Made by a program: the position numbers and the translations under genes. This document shows positions 43,526 through 53,900 of a stretch of DNA of 64,000 nt, one piece after another. Source of the DNA: Pseudomonadota bacterium. Its GTDB lineage: Bacteria > Pseudomonadota > Gammaproteobacteria > Burkholderiales > Burkholderiaceae_C. The stretch lies in NCBI GenBank assembly GCA_020161775.1, contig JAIUOW010000007.1, forward strand, positions 1 through 64,000, given 5' to 3'. The notes below the pieces were generated by a model. It did no database searches and was not told the origin of the DNA. It saw only the letters and a list, made by a program, of their open reading frames with translations. Position 1 is the stretch's first letter. Every line of letters begins with the position of its first letter.

Positions 43526-44146
43526 CTATTGGTGAGGTGGGCGTGGGTTGCGAATCTCGGCTGCCAGCCACTTGGGTAGCTTGGCCGAGACGGCCCTCAA
43601 CGCTTCGAACTCGACTTCAGGAACTAGCTTCTGAAGACGCTGGACCTCTGCCCTGGCTGCTGATTTCCCGCCATTGATAAGGCATCGAAGAACATCTCCA
43701 GCAAGAGAACCAGGCAAGAGCAGTTGCCAACTCGGCGCATGGACGAGATCGACGGATAGCTTTCCCAGGTAGAAGCGCCGCGTTCGGCCCGACGTCAAGA
43801 AGACGTGTCGCACAGGGACCTGAAGGCTGCCCCCCAAAGCGTTGGCGGCCGTTGCCGGTGACGTGACGATGGTTTCGCCAGTCATGCACATCAATCCTTG
43901 CAGGACGGGTTGGACTGCAGGAGCCCTTGGGCCGAACTTGCCTTGGACGGGCAAAAGGTACAGACCTCGCGTCATTCGCAGGAGATGGTTTTTCACAACC
44001 AGCCTGGCAAGGGCGCGGCCAACTTTCGTCGTGCTGCCCAGTTGCGCCAGCGCGCCAGCCGAGATTGGTGTTCCCTCGGGCCAGGTCCTGACCTGCCGGA
44101 GTAACTGGACTTCCAGTTCAGTTCGGACGGAGTTCGCTCGTAACAT
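43526..44146 (-). CDS. DUF6088 (AbiEi-like) protein
   Basis: A 206-residue protein with a winged-helix N-terminal part (ALAQLGSTTKVGRALARLVV), the RGLYLLPVQGKFG motif and a core around FGPRAPAVQPVLQGL, VTSPATAANALG and HVFLTSGRTRRFYLG. DUF6088 proteins resemble the antitoxin AbiEi of type IV systems. No matching AbiEii nucleotidyltransferase gene follows on the minus strand, so it may act alone or be what remains of a system. Confidence 0.72.
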   Translation of the reverse strand: MLRANSVRTELEVQLLRQVRTWPEGTPISAGALAQLGSTTKVGRALARLVVKNHLLRMTRGLYLLPVQGKFGPRAPAVQPVLQGLMCMTGETIVTSPATAANALGGSLQVPVRHVFLTSGRTRRFYLGKLSVDLVHAPSWQLLLPGSLAGDVLRCLINGGKSAARAEVQRLQKLVPEVEFEALRAVSAKLPKWLAAEIRNPRPPHQ

Positions 44147-44308
44147 GGGCTAGTACTTAGTCGTGCGCGTTCGAGTCTATTGCGAGCCGCCAGCGTACGA
44201 TAGACGCCAATTCGGCGTGCTGGGAATCGCCGTGGACAAGCTGGAAAAGCCGTATGCGCAGAGGTTTCGCGCTCTGGCGGCTCTGTGTACCTCTGGCAGT
44301 GCCGTCAC

Positions 44309-44568
44309 TCATACCAGCTCGTAGCCTGCGGCAGGAAGAGCAAGGCAGGCTTCGAAAGTACCAGCGATCGCCGGAATATCGCCCCAAAACTTATCATCGA
44401 AGGCGCGGCGAAGTTGCGCCAGTCGCTCGTCATCTTCCAGCCGCTCGACTTCCCAGCGGTCAATTGGCCAATAGGAGGCTGGAACTCTCAGAGCTGGGCG
44501 GCGGCATAAGCCAGCGAGTAGTCTAGGATGACGCCGTCAGCGTGTACAGCAGTTGCAGGAATAGACAT
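44309..44568 (-). pseudogene. Broken small reading frame downstream of the antitoxin gene
   Basis: An ATG at 44568 opens MSIPATAVHADGVILDYSLA and stops near 44490. The next frame continues with LRVPASYWPIDRWEVERL, DDERLAQLRRAFDDKFW and GTFEACLALPAAGYELV, ending at 44309. The joined text looks like one small protein of about 85 residues with a shift near 44485-44500. No family is recognised. It lies in the toxin position after a ParS/MbcA-type antitoxin gene but does not resemble a RES toxin. Confidence 0.4.
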
Positions 44569-44626
44569 CGCTTAGATTTGGCGCGATCTTTGCAGACCGA
44601 AGTCCGACAAGCGACCGACTGAGAGG

Positions 44627-44854
44627 TCACGCAGCGCCACCATACTTAATTGCTGTCAGGATTTCGCGTACGCGCTGGGCTCCGGATGAAATGGCGGCCG
44701 CCTCGATCGGAGACTTGTTCAACATTGGATGTGGGTTCTGTAGCCAACCGCGCGCAGCATCTTCAGATGCGAACACGTCCAATGCGAGCGCCTCCAACTC
44801 GGCTAGGCGTCGATTGGCCTCGAGGTTAGATGCGTCAGTTTGCGGATTGGTCAT
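44627..44854 (-). CDS. MbcA/ParS/Xre-type antitoxin, DUF2384-like
   Basis: A 75-residue protein with the ParS/MbcA toxin-binding pattern: LEALALDVFASEDAARGWLQ, then NPHPMLNKSPIEAAAISSGAQ and RVREILTAIKYG at the end. Members neutralise RES-domain NAD-consuming toxins. The N-terminal HTH of longer members is missing or reduced; start used is MTNPQTDAS. No RES toxin gene is seen next to it; only a broken reading frame follows. Confidence 0.75.
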   Translation of the reverse strand: MTNPQTDASNLEANRRLAELEALALDVFASEDAARGWLQNPHPMLNKSPIEAAAISSGAQRVREILTAIKYGGAA

Positions 44855-45130
44855 TTCCCAAATTTTGCGCCAACCATGGTAGCCTGACCTGAAGCAGTAC
44901 AGTTGTGCCGTCACCGAAACGTGCAGCAAAGATGTAGCGTTGTCATCGTTTCCGGACCAAAAGATGGGTCAAGGACCCGGTTTACATCCGCCATACCCAC
45001 CGAATTTGTCGCTGTCGTTCACACGAATCGGGGAGTGCTGTTTTCCCTTCATCTCAGGAGCTATTTTCCCTTCACCGGACGGGTGACAAGGACTTGCCTT
45101 GATTTGGTTATTGCGTCATTTATTTAACAT

Positions 45131-45146
45131 AAGATACATCGTGTAT
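45131..45146 (+). promoter_or_regulatory. NsrR-like half-site dyad upstream of narX
   Basis: AAGATACAT (45131-45139) matches the NsrR half-site, and ATACA-tcg-TGTAT is a perfect palindrome (45134-45146). It lies 68-83 bp before the narX start. Weak evidence on its own. Confidence 0.35.
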
Positions 45147-45213
45147 AAAAACCAGATGTGCGAGTGCAGAACCGCCATCGGCGAAATCCACGGCCGCGCC
45201 TACACTACCGCCC

Positions 45214-47076
45214 ATGGTCATGCGCACGCATTGGGGTCTGGGCACCAAGCTCGCCTTGGTGGCCACGCCGTTTCTGGCGGCGGCCATGATGCTGATCGCC
45301 GCCACGCTATGGGTGTCCTGGCAGCTGGACGGCGGTGCAGCCGCACTGAATGAAGCCGGCCGCATGCGCATGCAGAGCTATCGGCTGTCGCTGTCGATCA
45401 GCGCGGGCGACCCGGGCGCCGTCGCGCAACAGGCAGCCGGTATCGAAAACAGCCTGGCGTTGCTGCGCCATGGCGACCCGGAACGGCCGCTGTTCGTGCC
45501 CTGGGACAATGGCCTGCACCAGCGCTTTGATGCCGTCAGCAACGACTGGCAGGCCTTTCGCCAACGCTGGACGGGCACCGAAACGCCAGCCCTGGCCGCG
45601 CTGCCGGCTGAAACCGCCGCGCTGACCGCGCGGATTGATGCCCTGGTGTCATCCATTGAGGCCCATCTGTCGCGCTGGACCGCGATCCTTCACCTGCTGC
45701 AGGCCGCCATGATGGCGCTGGCGGTCGCCGGGGCGGCGGCCCTGCTTTACACCGGCTACCTGTTCGTGCTGGAGCCGGTGAGCCTGCTCAAGCGGGCCAT
45801 TGAGCGGCTGCAGGCGGGCGACCTGGCGGCACGCGTGAACAAGGTCACCAGCGATGAATTCGGCACGCTGGCCGTGGGCTTCAACGGCATGGCGGACCAT
45901 CTTCAGTCCATGTACCAGAACCTGGAAGCGCGCGTGGCCGAGAAAACCGCCGAGCTGGAAGAAAAGCGGGAACGGCTGCAAACGCTGTACAGCGTGACCA
46001 CCTTGGTGGCCAACGCCGTCAGCCTGGACGAGCTGGCGCGTGGCTTTACCGAGCGCGTGACCCGCGTGGCCCATGCCGACGCGGCGGCCCTGCGCTGGTC
46101 CGATGAGGGCAACGAGCGTTACCTGCTGCTGGCCAGCCAGGGCCTGCCGGCGTCCATGGCCGAGGCCGAGCATTGCGTGCATGCCCATGAATGCCACTGC
46201 GGCGTGCCCGATGCGCCGCCGGGCGCGCGCGTCATTCCCATCCATGCCGTGGGCGCGGCGCGCATGCAGCATTGCGTGCAGGCCGGCTTCCAGACCATCG
46301 TGTCGCTGCCCATCCGCATGAAGGACCGCCTGATGGGCGAGGTCGATCTGTTCTATCACGCCCGCTTTGAGCCGCAGCCGGCCGAGCGTTCGCTGCTGGA
46401 GGCGCTGACCGCCCATCTGGCGGGCGCCATGGAAAACCTGCGCCTGAACGCCATGGAAAAGGAAGCCGCGGTGTCGCAGGAAAGATCGCTGCTGGCGCGC
46501 GAACTGCATGACTCCATCGCGCAGTCGCTGGCGTTCCTGAAGATCCAGGTGCAGCTCATGCGCGACGCGCTGGAGCAGGCTGATACCGGCCGCATGCGCG
46601 ACGTGCTGGCCGAAATCGACCTGGGCGTGCGCGAAAGCTACGCCGACGTGCGCGAGCTGCTGCTGAACTTCCGCACCCGCGCCAGCGAGGAAGACATCGG
46701 GCCCGCCTTGCAGACCACGCTGCGCAAGTTCGAGCAGCACAGCGGCCTGCGGGCGTCGCTGCAGATGCAGGGCCATGGCCTGCCGCTGGACCCGCAGGTA
46801 CAGGTCCAGGTGCTGCATGTGGTCCAGGAGGCGCTGTCCAATGCGCGCAAGCATTCGGGCGCCACGCAGGTGTGGCTCGATGTCCAGCAACAGCCGCAAT
46901 GGCGCTTTGAGGTGCGCGACAACGGCGGCGGGTTCGCACAGCATGCGGCGCCCGACGAAACCCACGTGGGCCTGCGCATCATGAAAGAACGCGCCGCCCA
47001 GATCGGTGCCAGCGTGGACGTTGTGTCCACGCCCGGCCTGGGAACGTCGGTCATACTCCAGATGCCCAGCCCATGA
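45214..47076 (+). CDS. narX: Nitrate/nitrite sensor histidine kinase NarX
   Basis: A 620-residue sensor with two membrane segments (about 12-35 and 165-188). The periplasmic P box lies near residues 46-60 (EAGRMRMQSYRLS). A HAMP domain follows (VLEPVSLLKRAIERLQAGD), then a Cys-containing GAF-like central part and a HisKA_3 kinase (LARELHDSIAQSLAFLKIQ). HATPase motifs are near LHVVQEALSNARKHSGA and VRDNGGGF. It phosphorylates NarL when nitrate binds. The stop overlaps narL by 4 bp. The start could also be the next ATG two codons on. Confidence 0.9.
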   Translation: MVMRTHWGLGTKLALVATPFLAAAMMLIAATLWVSWQLDGGAAALNEAGRMRMQSYRLSLSISAGDPGAVAQQAAGIENSLALLRHGDPERPLFVPWDNGLHQRFDAVSNDWQAFRQRWTGTETPALAALPAETAALTARIDALVSSIEAHLSRWTAILHLLQAAMMALAVAGAAALLYTGYLFVLEPVSLLKRAIERLQAGDLAARVNKVTSDEFGTLAVGFNGMADHLQSMYQNLEARVAEKTAELEEKRERLQTLYSVTTLVANAVSLDELARGFTERVTRVAHADAAALRWSDEGNERYLLLASQGLPASMAEAEHCVHAHECHCGVPDAPPGARVIPIHAVGAARMQHCVQAGFQTIVSLPIRMKDRLMGEVDLFYHARFEPQPAERSLLEALTAHLAGAMENLRLNAMEKEAAVSQERSLLARELHDSIAQSLAFLKIQVQLMRDALEQADTGRMRDVLAEIDLGVRESYADVRELLLNFRTRASEEDIGPALQTTLRKFEQHSGLRASLQMQGHGLPLDPQVQVQVLHVVQEALSNARKHSGATQVWLDVQQQPQWRFEVRDNGGGFAQHAAPDETHVGLRIMKERAAQIGASVDVVSTPGLGTSVILQMPSP

Positions 47077-47744
47077 GCCCATCCATCCGCATCCTGGTGG
47101 TTGACGACCACACCCTGTTTCGCCGCGGCCTGTCCGCGCTGCTGGCGCGCGACCCACAGCTGCAGGTGGTGGGCGACGCCGGCGACGCCGGCGAGGCTAT
47201 CCGCCGCGCCCAGGAGCTGCAGCCCGACGTGGTGCTGCTGGACAACCACCTGCCCGGCGTCAGCGGGGTGGACGCCATCGGCTCGCTGCGCGAGGCCGCG
47301 CCCCAGGCCCGCATCCTGATGCTGACCGTCAGCGAGGACAGCCACGACCTGGCCGCCGCCCTGCGCGCGGGTGCCAGCGGTTACCTGCTCAAGACCATTG
47401 AAGGCGACGCGCTGGGCGATTCGCTGCGCCGCGCCATGCGTGGCGAAAGCGTGGTGGCGCCCGAGATGACCGGCAAGCTGGTGGCGGCCTACCGCGATGC
47501 GGCCGGCGGCGCTGCCGCCCAGGGACTTCCCTGCGCGCCCGCATCGGTGCTGGACCCGTTGTCCGCGCGCGAGCAGGACATCCTGCGCGGCATTGCGCGC
47601 GGCCAGAGCAACAAGGAAATCGCCCGGGCGCTGGGCATTGCCGAAACCACGGTCAAGATCCACGTGCAGCACGTGCTTCGCAAGCTGGACGTGAGCTCAC
47701 GGGTCCACGCGGCCGTTATCGCAACCAGCAACGGCCTGGTTTGA
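47073..47744 (+). CDS. narL: Nitrate response regulator NarL
   Basis: A 223-residue two-component regulator with phospho-acceptor D57 (VVLLDNHLPGVSG), K in LMLTVSEDS/GYLLKTIEG and a LuxR-type HTH (LSAREQDILRGIARGQSNKEIA, ETTVKIHVQHVLRKLDVSSR). It overlaps narX and controls nitrate respiration genes together with FNR. An FNR-like site overlaps its stop codon. Confidence 0.92.
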   Translation: MSPSIRILVVDDHTLFRRGLSALLARDPQLQVVGDAGDAGEAIRRAQELQPDVVLLDNHLPGVSGVDAIGSLREAAPQARILMLTVSEDSHDLAAALRAGASGYLLKTIEGDALGDSLRRAMRGESVVAPEMTGKLVAAYRDAAGGAAAQGLPCAPASVLDPLSAREQDILRGIARGQSNKEIARALGIAETTVKIHVQHVLRKLDVSSRVHAAVIATSNGLV

Positions 47745-47754
47745 TCTGGCGCAA
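47741..47754 (+). promoter_or_regulatory. FNR-like box at the narL stop, upstream of narK1
   Basis: TTGATCTGGCGCAA has a perfect TTGAT left half and CGCAA instead of ATCAA on the right. It lies 157 bp before the narK1 ATG, so the promoter would leave a long leader. Weak-to-moderate match. Confidence 0.4.
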
Positions 47755-47910
47755 GCGCGCTGCCGTTTCGCGCGCGCCTAGTTCTTCAGGATGATGGCGC
47801 CGGCGCAGCGCATCGTTCCAGCGCCGCGCCCTGCCCTCCCCCTCTGAAGGATGCCGCAAAAGCAGCCCGGCTCCTAAAGTCCTTTCATCTCAAAAAGCCC
47901 GGGGGCTCGC

Positions 47911-49170
47911 ATGGTGGACAGGAAAGGACAGGCGCTATCGGTGCTCATCGTGAGCACCCTGGCCTTCACGGTGTGTTTCATGGTGTGGATGATGTTCGGC
48001 GTCATCGGCATCCCGATCCGCAAGGCGCTGAACCTCAACGCAACCGAATTCGGCCTGCTCACGGCCACCCCGGTGCTGACAGGCTCGCTGATCCGCGTGC
48101 CGCTGGGCATCTGGACGGACCGTTTTGGCGGGCGCATCGTCATGACGGTGCTGATGGCGCTGACCGTGCCGGCCATCTGGCTCATGGCCTACGCCACGCA
48201 GTACTGGCACTTCCTGGTCATCGGGCTGTTCGTGGGCCTGGCGGGCGGATCGTTCTCCGTGGGCACGCCTTATGTGGCGCGCTGGTTCCCCAAGAACCGC
48301 CAGGGCTTTGCGATGGGCGTCTATGGCGCGGGCAATTCCGGCGCCGCGGTCAACAAGTTCATCGCGCCAGCCCTGGTGGTGGCATTCGGCTGGACGATGG
48401 TGCCGCAGGCCTATGCGGCCATCATGCTGGCGACCGTCATCCTGTTCTGGTTCTTCAGCCACAGCGACCCGGCCCACCTGGTACCGCCCAGCACGAAGTT
48501 CAGCGACCAGTTGCGCATGCTCAAGGACCCGAAGGTGCTCAAGTACTGCCAGTACTACTCCATCGTGTTCGGCGGCTATGTGGCGCTGTCGCTGTGGATG
48601 GTGCAGTACTACATCGGTGAATACGGGCTGGACATCCGCGCCGCGGCCCTGCTGGCGGCCTGCTTCTCGCTGCCCGGCGGCGTGTTGCGCGCCGTGGGCG
48701 GCTGGCTGTCGGACAAATACGGCGCGCACAGCGTCACCTGGTGGGTCATGTGGGTCTGCTGGATCTGCCTGTTCCTGCTGAGCTACCCCCAGACCGACTT
48801 CACCGTGCTGACGGTGGACGGCCCCAAGACCTTCCACCTGGGCCTGAACGTCTATGCCTTCACCGGCCTGATGTTCGTGCTGGGCATCGCCATGGCGTTT
48901 GGCAAGGCCAGCGTCTTCAAATACATCAGCGACGACTTCCCCACCAACATCGGCACCGTCAGCGGCATCGTCGGCCTGGCCGGCGGCCTGGGCGGCTTCG
49001 TGCTGCCCATCCTGTTCGGCGCGCTGATGGATTTCACCGGCATCCGCTCCAGCGCCTTCATGCTGATGTACGGCGTGGTCTGGGTGTCGCTGATCTGGAT
49101 GTACTGGACCGAGGTGCGCCGCACCGAAGTCATGGGCAAGAACGCCACCTCTTTCAGCCTGCAGGGCTGA
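47911..49170 (+). CDS. narK1: NarK1-type nitrate/proton symporter
   Basis: A 419-residue major-facilitator protein with 12 helices and the nitrate-signature text GAGNSGAAVNKF in helix 5 and GLAGGLGGFVLPILFG in helix 11. The conserved Arg in TPVLTGSLIRVPLGIWTDRFGGR is present. It imports nitrate with protons. The product is followed 15 bp later by a second nitrate transporter. Confidence 0.9.
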   Translation: MVDRKGQALSVLIVSTLAFTVCFMVWMMFGVIGIPIRKALNLNATEFGLLTATPVLTGSLIRVPLGIWTDRFGGRIVMTVLMALTVPAIWLMAYATQYWHFLVIGLFVGLAGGSFSVGTPYVARWFPKNRQGFAMGVYGAGNSGAAVNKFIAPALVVAFGWTMVPQAYAAIMLATVILFWFFSHSDPAHLVPPSTKFSDQLRMLKDPKVLKYCQYYSIVFGGYVALSLWMVQYYIGEYGLDIRAAALLAACFSLPGGVLRAVGGWLSDKYGAHSVTWWVMWVCWICLFLLSYPQTDFTVLTVDGPKTFHLGLNVYAFTGLMFVLGIAMAFGKASVFKYISDDFPTNIGTVSGIVGLAGGLGGFVLPILFGALMDFTGIRSSAFMLMYGVVWVSLIWMYWTEVRRTEVMGKNATSFSLQG

Positions 49171-49185
49171 CCCCCGGAGAACCCC

Positions 49186-50796
49186 ATGAGCAACGACGTC
49201 ACCGACTGGCGCCCCGAAGACCCCGCTTTCTGGGAAGCCACCGGCAAAAAGATCGCCTACCGCAACCTCTGGATCTCGGTGCCCGCGCTGCTGTGCGGCT
49301 TCGCGGTGTGGGGCATGTGGGGAATCATCACCGTGCAGATGATGAACCTGGGCTTTCCCTTCACCCAGGCCGAGCTTTTCACGCTGACCGCCATCGCCGG
49401 GATTGCCGGGGCCACCATGCGCATCCCCGCGTCATTCCTGATCCGCCTGGCGGGCGGGCGCAACACCATCTTCCTGACCACCGCCATGCTGCTGGCGCCG
49501 GCCTTTGGCACCGGCGTGGTGCTGCAGCACCCCGAATGGCCGCTGTGGGCATTCCAGCTCATGGCGCTGTGGTGTGGCGTGGGCGGCGGCAACTTCGCCA
49601 GTTCCATGTCCAACATCAGCACCTTCTTTCCCAAGCGGCTGCAGGGCACGGCGCTCGGCCTGAACGCGGGGCTGGGCAACTTTGGCGTGACCACCATGCA
49701 GATCGTCATCCCCCTGGTGATGACGCTGTCGATCTTCGGCACCCTGGGGGGTGAACCCACCACGCTGATCAAGGACAGCGGCTGGATCTTCGGCAAGATC
49801 GCCGCGGGCACGCCCACCTGGATCCAGAACGCCGGCTTTGCCTGGGTGCTGTCGCTGGTGCCGCTGTCCATCCTGTGCTGGTTCGGCATGAGCAACCTCA
49901 AGACAGTGTCCCCGGACGCGGGCAACCCGCTGGTGGCATTTGCCAGGATCACCTGGCTGTACACGCTGGCGTTCATTCCGTCCATCGTGGGCCTGTACCT
50001 GTACCTGCCCAAGCCCACCGGCCTGGGCCTGATCAGCATGTGGGTGGCGATCCCGCTGGACATCGTGAGCGCCCTGCTCATCATGAAGCTGGCCGCCTTC
50101 GGGCCCATGAAGGACAACGTCGCCAGGCAGTTCGCGATCTTCCGGGACAAGCACACCTGGTCGCTCACCGCGCTGTACATCGTCACCTTCGGCTCGTTCA
50201 TCGGTTTTTCGATGGCGCTGCCGCTGTCGATGAAGGTGATCTTCGGCGTGAGCCACGTGCCCGACGCGGCCGGCGTGATGCAGCACACGCTGAACAACCC
50301 CAATGCCCCCACCGTGCTGGCCTACGCCTGGATCGGCCCGTTCGTGGGTGCGGCCGTGCGGCCCATTGGCGGCTGGATTTCCGACAAGGTCGGCGGCTCC
50401 ATCGTGACCCAGATCATCTCGGCCGTGATGGTGGTGGCCTCCGTCGCGGTGGGCTACGTGATGATGAAAGCCTATGCCTCGGCCACGCCCGAGCAGTACT
50501 TCCCCGCGTTCCTGGGGCTGTTCATCGTGCTGTTTTTTGCCAGCGGCGTGGGCAACGGATCGACCTTCCGCACTATCGGCGTCATCTTTGACCGCCAGCA
50601 GGCCGGCCCGGTGCTGGGCTGGACCTCCGCCGTGGCGGCCTACGGTGCCTTCGTGGCGCCCATCGTGATCGGCGACCAGATCAAGGCCGGCACGCCGCAA
50701 TACGCCATGTACGGCTTCGCCGTCTTCTATGCCCTGTGCCTGGTGCTGAACTGGTGGTTTTACCTGCGCGCCAACGCCTACGTGAAGAACCCCTAG
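49186..50796 (+). CDS. narK2: NarK2-type nitrate/nitrite antiporter
   Basis: A 536-residue MFS protein with a 38-residue cytosolic N-terminus (DWRPEDPAFWEATGKKIAYRNL). Nitrate signature motifs are GVGGGNFASSMSNISTFFP and GLNAGLGNFGVT, with Arg in IPASFLIRLAGGRN. NarK2-type proteins exchange nitrate for nitrite. The narK1-narK2 pair in denitrifiers is often fused; here the two genes are separate. It is about 140 bp before narG. Confidence 0.9.
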   Translation: MSNDVTDWRPEDPAFWEATGKKIAYRNLWISVPALLCGFAVWGMWGIITVQMMNLGFPFTQAELFTLTAIAGIAGATMRIPASFLIRLAGGRNTIFLTTAMLLAPAFGTGVVLQHPEWPLWAFQLMALWCGVGGGNFASSMSNISTFFPKRLQGTALGLNAGLGNFGVTTMQIVIPLVMTLSIFGTLGGEPTTLIKDSGWIFGKIAAGTPTWIQNAGFAWVLSLVPLSILCWFGMSNLKTVSPDAGNPLVAFARITWLYTLAFIPSIVGLYLYLPKPTGLGLISMWVAIPLDIVSALLIMKLAAFGPMKDNVARQFAIFRDKHTWSLTALYIVTFGSFIGFSMALPLSMKVIFGVSHVPDAAGVMQHTLNNPNAPTVLAYAWIGPFVGAAVRPIGGWISDKVGGSIVTQIISAVMVVASVAVGYVMMKAYASATPEQYFPAFLGLFIVLFFASGVGNGSTFRTIGVIFDRQQAGPVLGWTSAVAAYGAFVAPIVIGDQIKAGTPQYAMYGFAVFYALCLVLNWWFYLRANAYVKNP

Positions 50797-50850
50797 CAAT
50801 GGCCCACCCCCGAAGCGCCTGCGGCGATGCCCCCTCGGGCTTCGCCCTCT

Positions 50851-50864
50851 CCCCCTCAAGGGGG
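50851..50864 (+). terminator. Hairpin in the narK2-narG gap
   Basis: CCCCCT-ca-AGGGGG lies in a GC-rich 140-bp intergenic stretch with further repeat-like text. No T-tract, so it may attenuate rather than stop transcription into narG. Confidence 0.45.
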
Positions 50865-50938
50865 CGCAACCAGCGGCCCGGCAAAGCCGGTTCCGCGGTT
50901 GCCCCCGAATCGATGCCTCAACGACGGACCCAATCATC

Positions 50939-53900
50939 ATGAGCCACTTTCTCGACCGCCTGAGCTATTTCTCCAACCCGCGCGAGGGCTTTTCCGGCGA
51001 CCACGGTGTCACCACCGGCGAAGACCGCACCTGGGAAGACGCCTACCGCAACCGCTGGGCCCACGACAAGATCGTGCGCTCCACCCACGGCGTGAACTGC
51101 ACCGGCAGCTGCAGCTGGAAGATCTACGTCAAGGGCGGCATCGTCACCTGGGAAACCCAGCAGACGGACTACCCTCGCACCCGCTGGGACATGCCCAACC
51201 ACGAACCGCGCGGCTGCGCGCGCGGCGCCAGCTACAGCTGGTACCTGTACAGCGCCAACCGCGTGAAATACCCCATGGTGCGCGGGCGGCTGCTGCAAAG
51301 CTGGCGCGAAGCCCGCCTGTCGCATGACCCGGTGGCCGCCTGGGCCAGCATCGTCGAGGACGACGCCCGGCGCAGCGCCTACCAGCAGGTGCGCGGGCTG
51401 GGCGGCTTTGCCCGTTCCAGCTGGGACGAAGTCAACGAAATCGTCGCCGCGGCCAATGTGTACACCATCAAGAAGCACGGCCCGGACCGCATCATCGGCT
51501 TCTCGCCCATTCCCGCCATGTCCATGGTCAGCTATGCCGCCGGCAGCCGCTACCTGAGCCTGATCGGTGGCGTGTGCATGAGCTTTTACGACTGGTATTG
51601 CGACCTGCCGCCCAGCAGCCCGCAGGTGTGGGGCGAGCAGACCGACGTGCCGGAATCGGCCGACTGGTACAACAGCAGCTACATCATTGCCTGGGGCTCC
51701 AACGTGCCGCAAACGCGCACGCCGGACGCGCACTTTTTCACCGAGGTGCGCTACAAGGGCGCCAAGACGGTGGCCATCACGCCCGACTATTCCGAGGTCG
51801 CCAAGCTGGCCGACATCTGGATGAACCCCAAGCAGGGCACCGACGCCGCCGTGGCCATGGCCATGGGGCATGTGATCCTCAAGGAGTTCTATTTCCCCGA
51901 GGTCAACGGCGTCAAGGGCGAACGCAGCGCGTACTTTGATGACTACGTGCGCCGCTACACCGACATGCCCATGCTGGTGATGCTCAAGGAGCACACGCTG
52001 CCCAATGGTGAAGTCATCACCGTGCCCGACCGCTACGTGCGCGCGTCGGACTTCAACGGGCGGCTGGGCCAGGCCAACAACCCCGAATGGAAGACGGTCG
52101 CGCTGGACGAGAACGGCAAGGTCGTACTGCCCCATGGCGCCATCGGCTTTCGCTGGGGACCGGACGGCCGCGCCGATGAAGGCCAATGGAACCTGCAGGC
52201 CCGCGAGGCACGCCACGGCAACGAGGTCAAGCTCAAGCTGTCCGTGCTGGAAGGCGCCCAGCCCAGCGCCGAGACGGCGCGGGTCGGCTTTCCGTACTTT
52301 GGCGGCATCGTCAGCGAGAATTTTCCCAACAACGTGGCACCGGGCGGCCATGACGCCTCTACAGGTGACGTGCTGGTGCGCACCGTGCCCGTGCAGCGCA
52401 TCACGCTGGGCAAGGCCGGCGAGGAGCGCTCGGCCCTGGTGGCCACGGTGTTCGACCTGCAGGTGGCCAACTACGGCGTGGCGCGCGGGCTGCCGGGCGA
52501 GCTGGCCGCCACCAGCTTTGACGACGATACGCCCTACACGCCCGCCTGGCAGGAAAAGATCACCGGCACGCCGCGCGCGCAGCTGATCACCGTGGCACGG
52601 CAGTTCGCCGAAAACGCCCACAAGACGCAGGGCAAGTCCATGGTCATCATCGGCGCGGCCATGAACCACTGGTACCACAGTGACATGAACTACCGCGGCG
52701 TCATCAACATGCTGATGATGTGCGGCTGTATCGGCCAAAGCGGCGGCGGCTGGGCGCATTACGTGGGCCAGGAAAAGCTGCGCCCGCAGACCGGCTGGAC
52801 AGCCCTGGCGTTCGCACTGGACTGGATCCGCCCGCCCCGCCAGATGAACAGCACCAGCTTCTTCTATGCCCACACCGACCAGTGGCGCTACGAAAAGCTG
52901 GGCCTGGAAGAAGTGCTGTCGCCGCTGGCTGACAAGAAGGCGTTTGCCGGCAGCATGATTGACTACAACGTGCGCGCCGAGCGCATGGGCTGGCTGCCCA
53001 GCGCGCCGCAGCTGCAGACCAACCCGCTGCAGGTGGTGCGCGACGCCGCCGCCGCCGGCGTGGACGCAAAGGACTACGCCACCCAGGGCCTGAAGGACGG
53101 CACGCTGCGCATGAGCTGCACCGACCCGGACAACCCGGCCAACTGGCCGCGCAACATGTTCGTGTGGCGCTCCAACATCCTGGGCTCGTCGGGCAAGGGG
53201 CACGAGTACTTCCTGAAACACCTGCTGGGCACCAGCAACGGCGTGCAGGGCAAGGACCTGGGCCAGGAGGACGCCAAGCCCACCGAAGTGGTCTGGCACG
53301 ACAAGGCCCCCGAGGGCAAGCTGGACCTGCTGGTCACGCTGGACTTCCGCATGAGCACGACCTGCCTGTACAGCGACATCGTGCTGCCCACGGCCACCTG
53401 GTACGAAAAGAACGACCTCAACACCAGCGACATGCACCCGTTCATCCACCCGCTGTCCACCGCGGTGGACCCGGCCTGGCAGTCGCGCAGCGACTGGGAC
53501 ATCTACAAGGGCTTCGCGAAGAAATTCAGCGAAGTCTGCGTGGGCCATCTGGGCGTGGAGCGCGACCTGGTGCTGGCACCACTTATGCACGACAGCCCGG
53601 CCGAGCTGGCCCAGCCCTTTGGCGTGAGCGACTGGGCGCGCGGCGAATGCGAGCTGGTACCGGGCAAGACGGCACCCAACATGCAGGTGGTCGAGCGCGA
53701 CTACCCCAACGTGTACAAGCGGTTCACCGCGCTGGGGCCGCTGATGGGCAAGGCCGGCAACGGCGGCAAGGGCATCGCCTGGAACACCCAGACCGAGGTG
53801 AAGCAGCTGGGGGAACTCAGCGGCCTGGTCACGGCCGAGGGCGTGACGCGCGGCATGCCGAAAATCGAAACCGACATTGAGGCCGCCGAAGTGGTGCTGA

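Noticed and set aside
44157-44626. A RES-domain toxin partner for the antitoxin
   Set aside because: I read the minus strand in all frames and saw no RES motif set; only a short broken frame is present.
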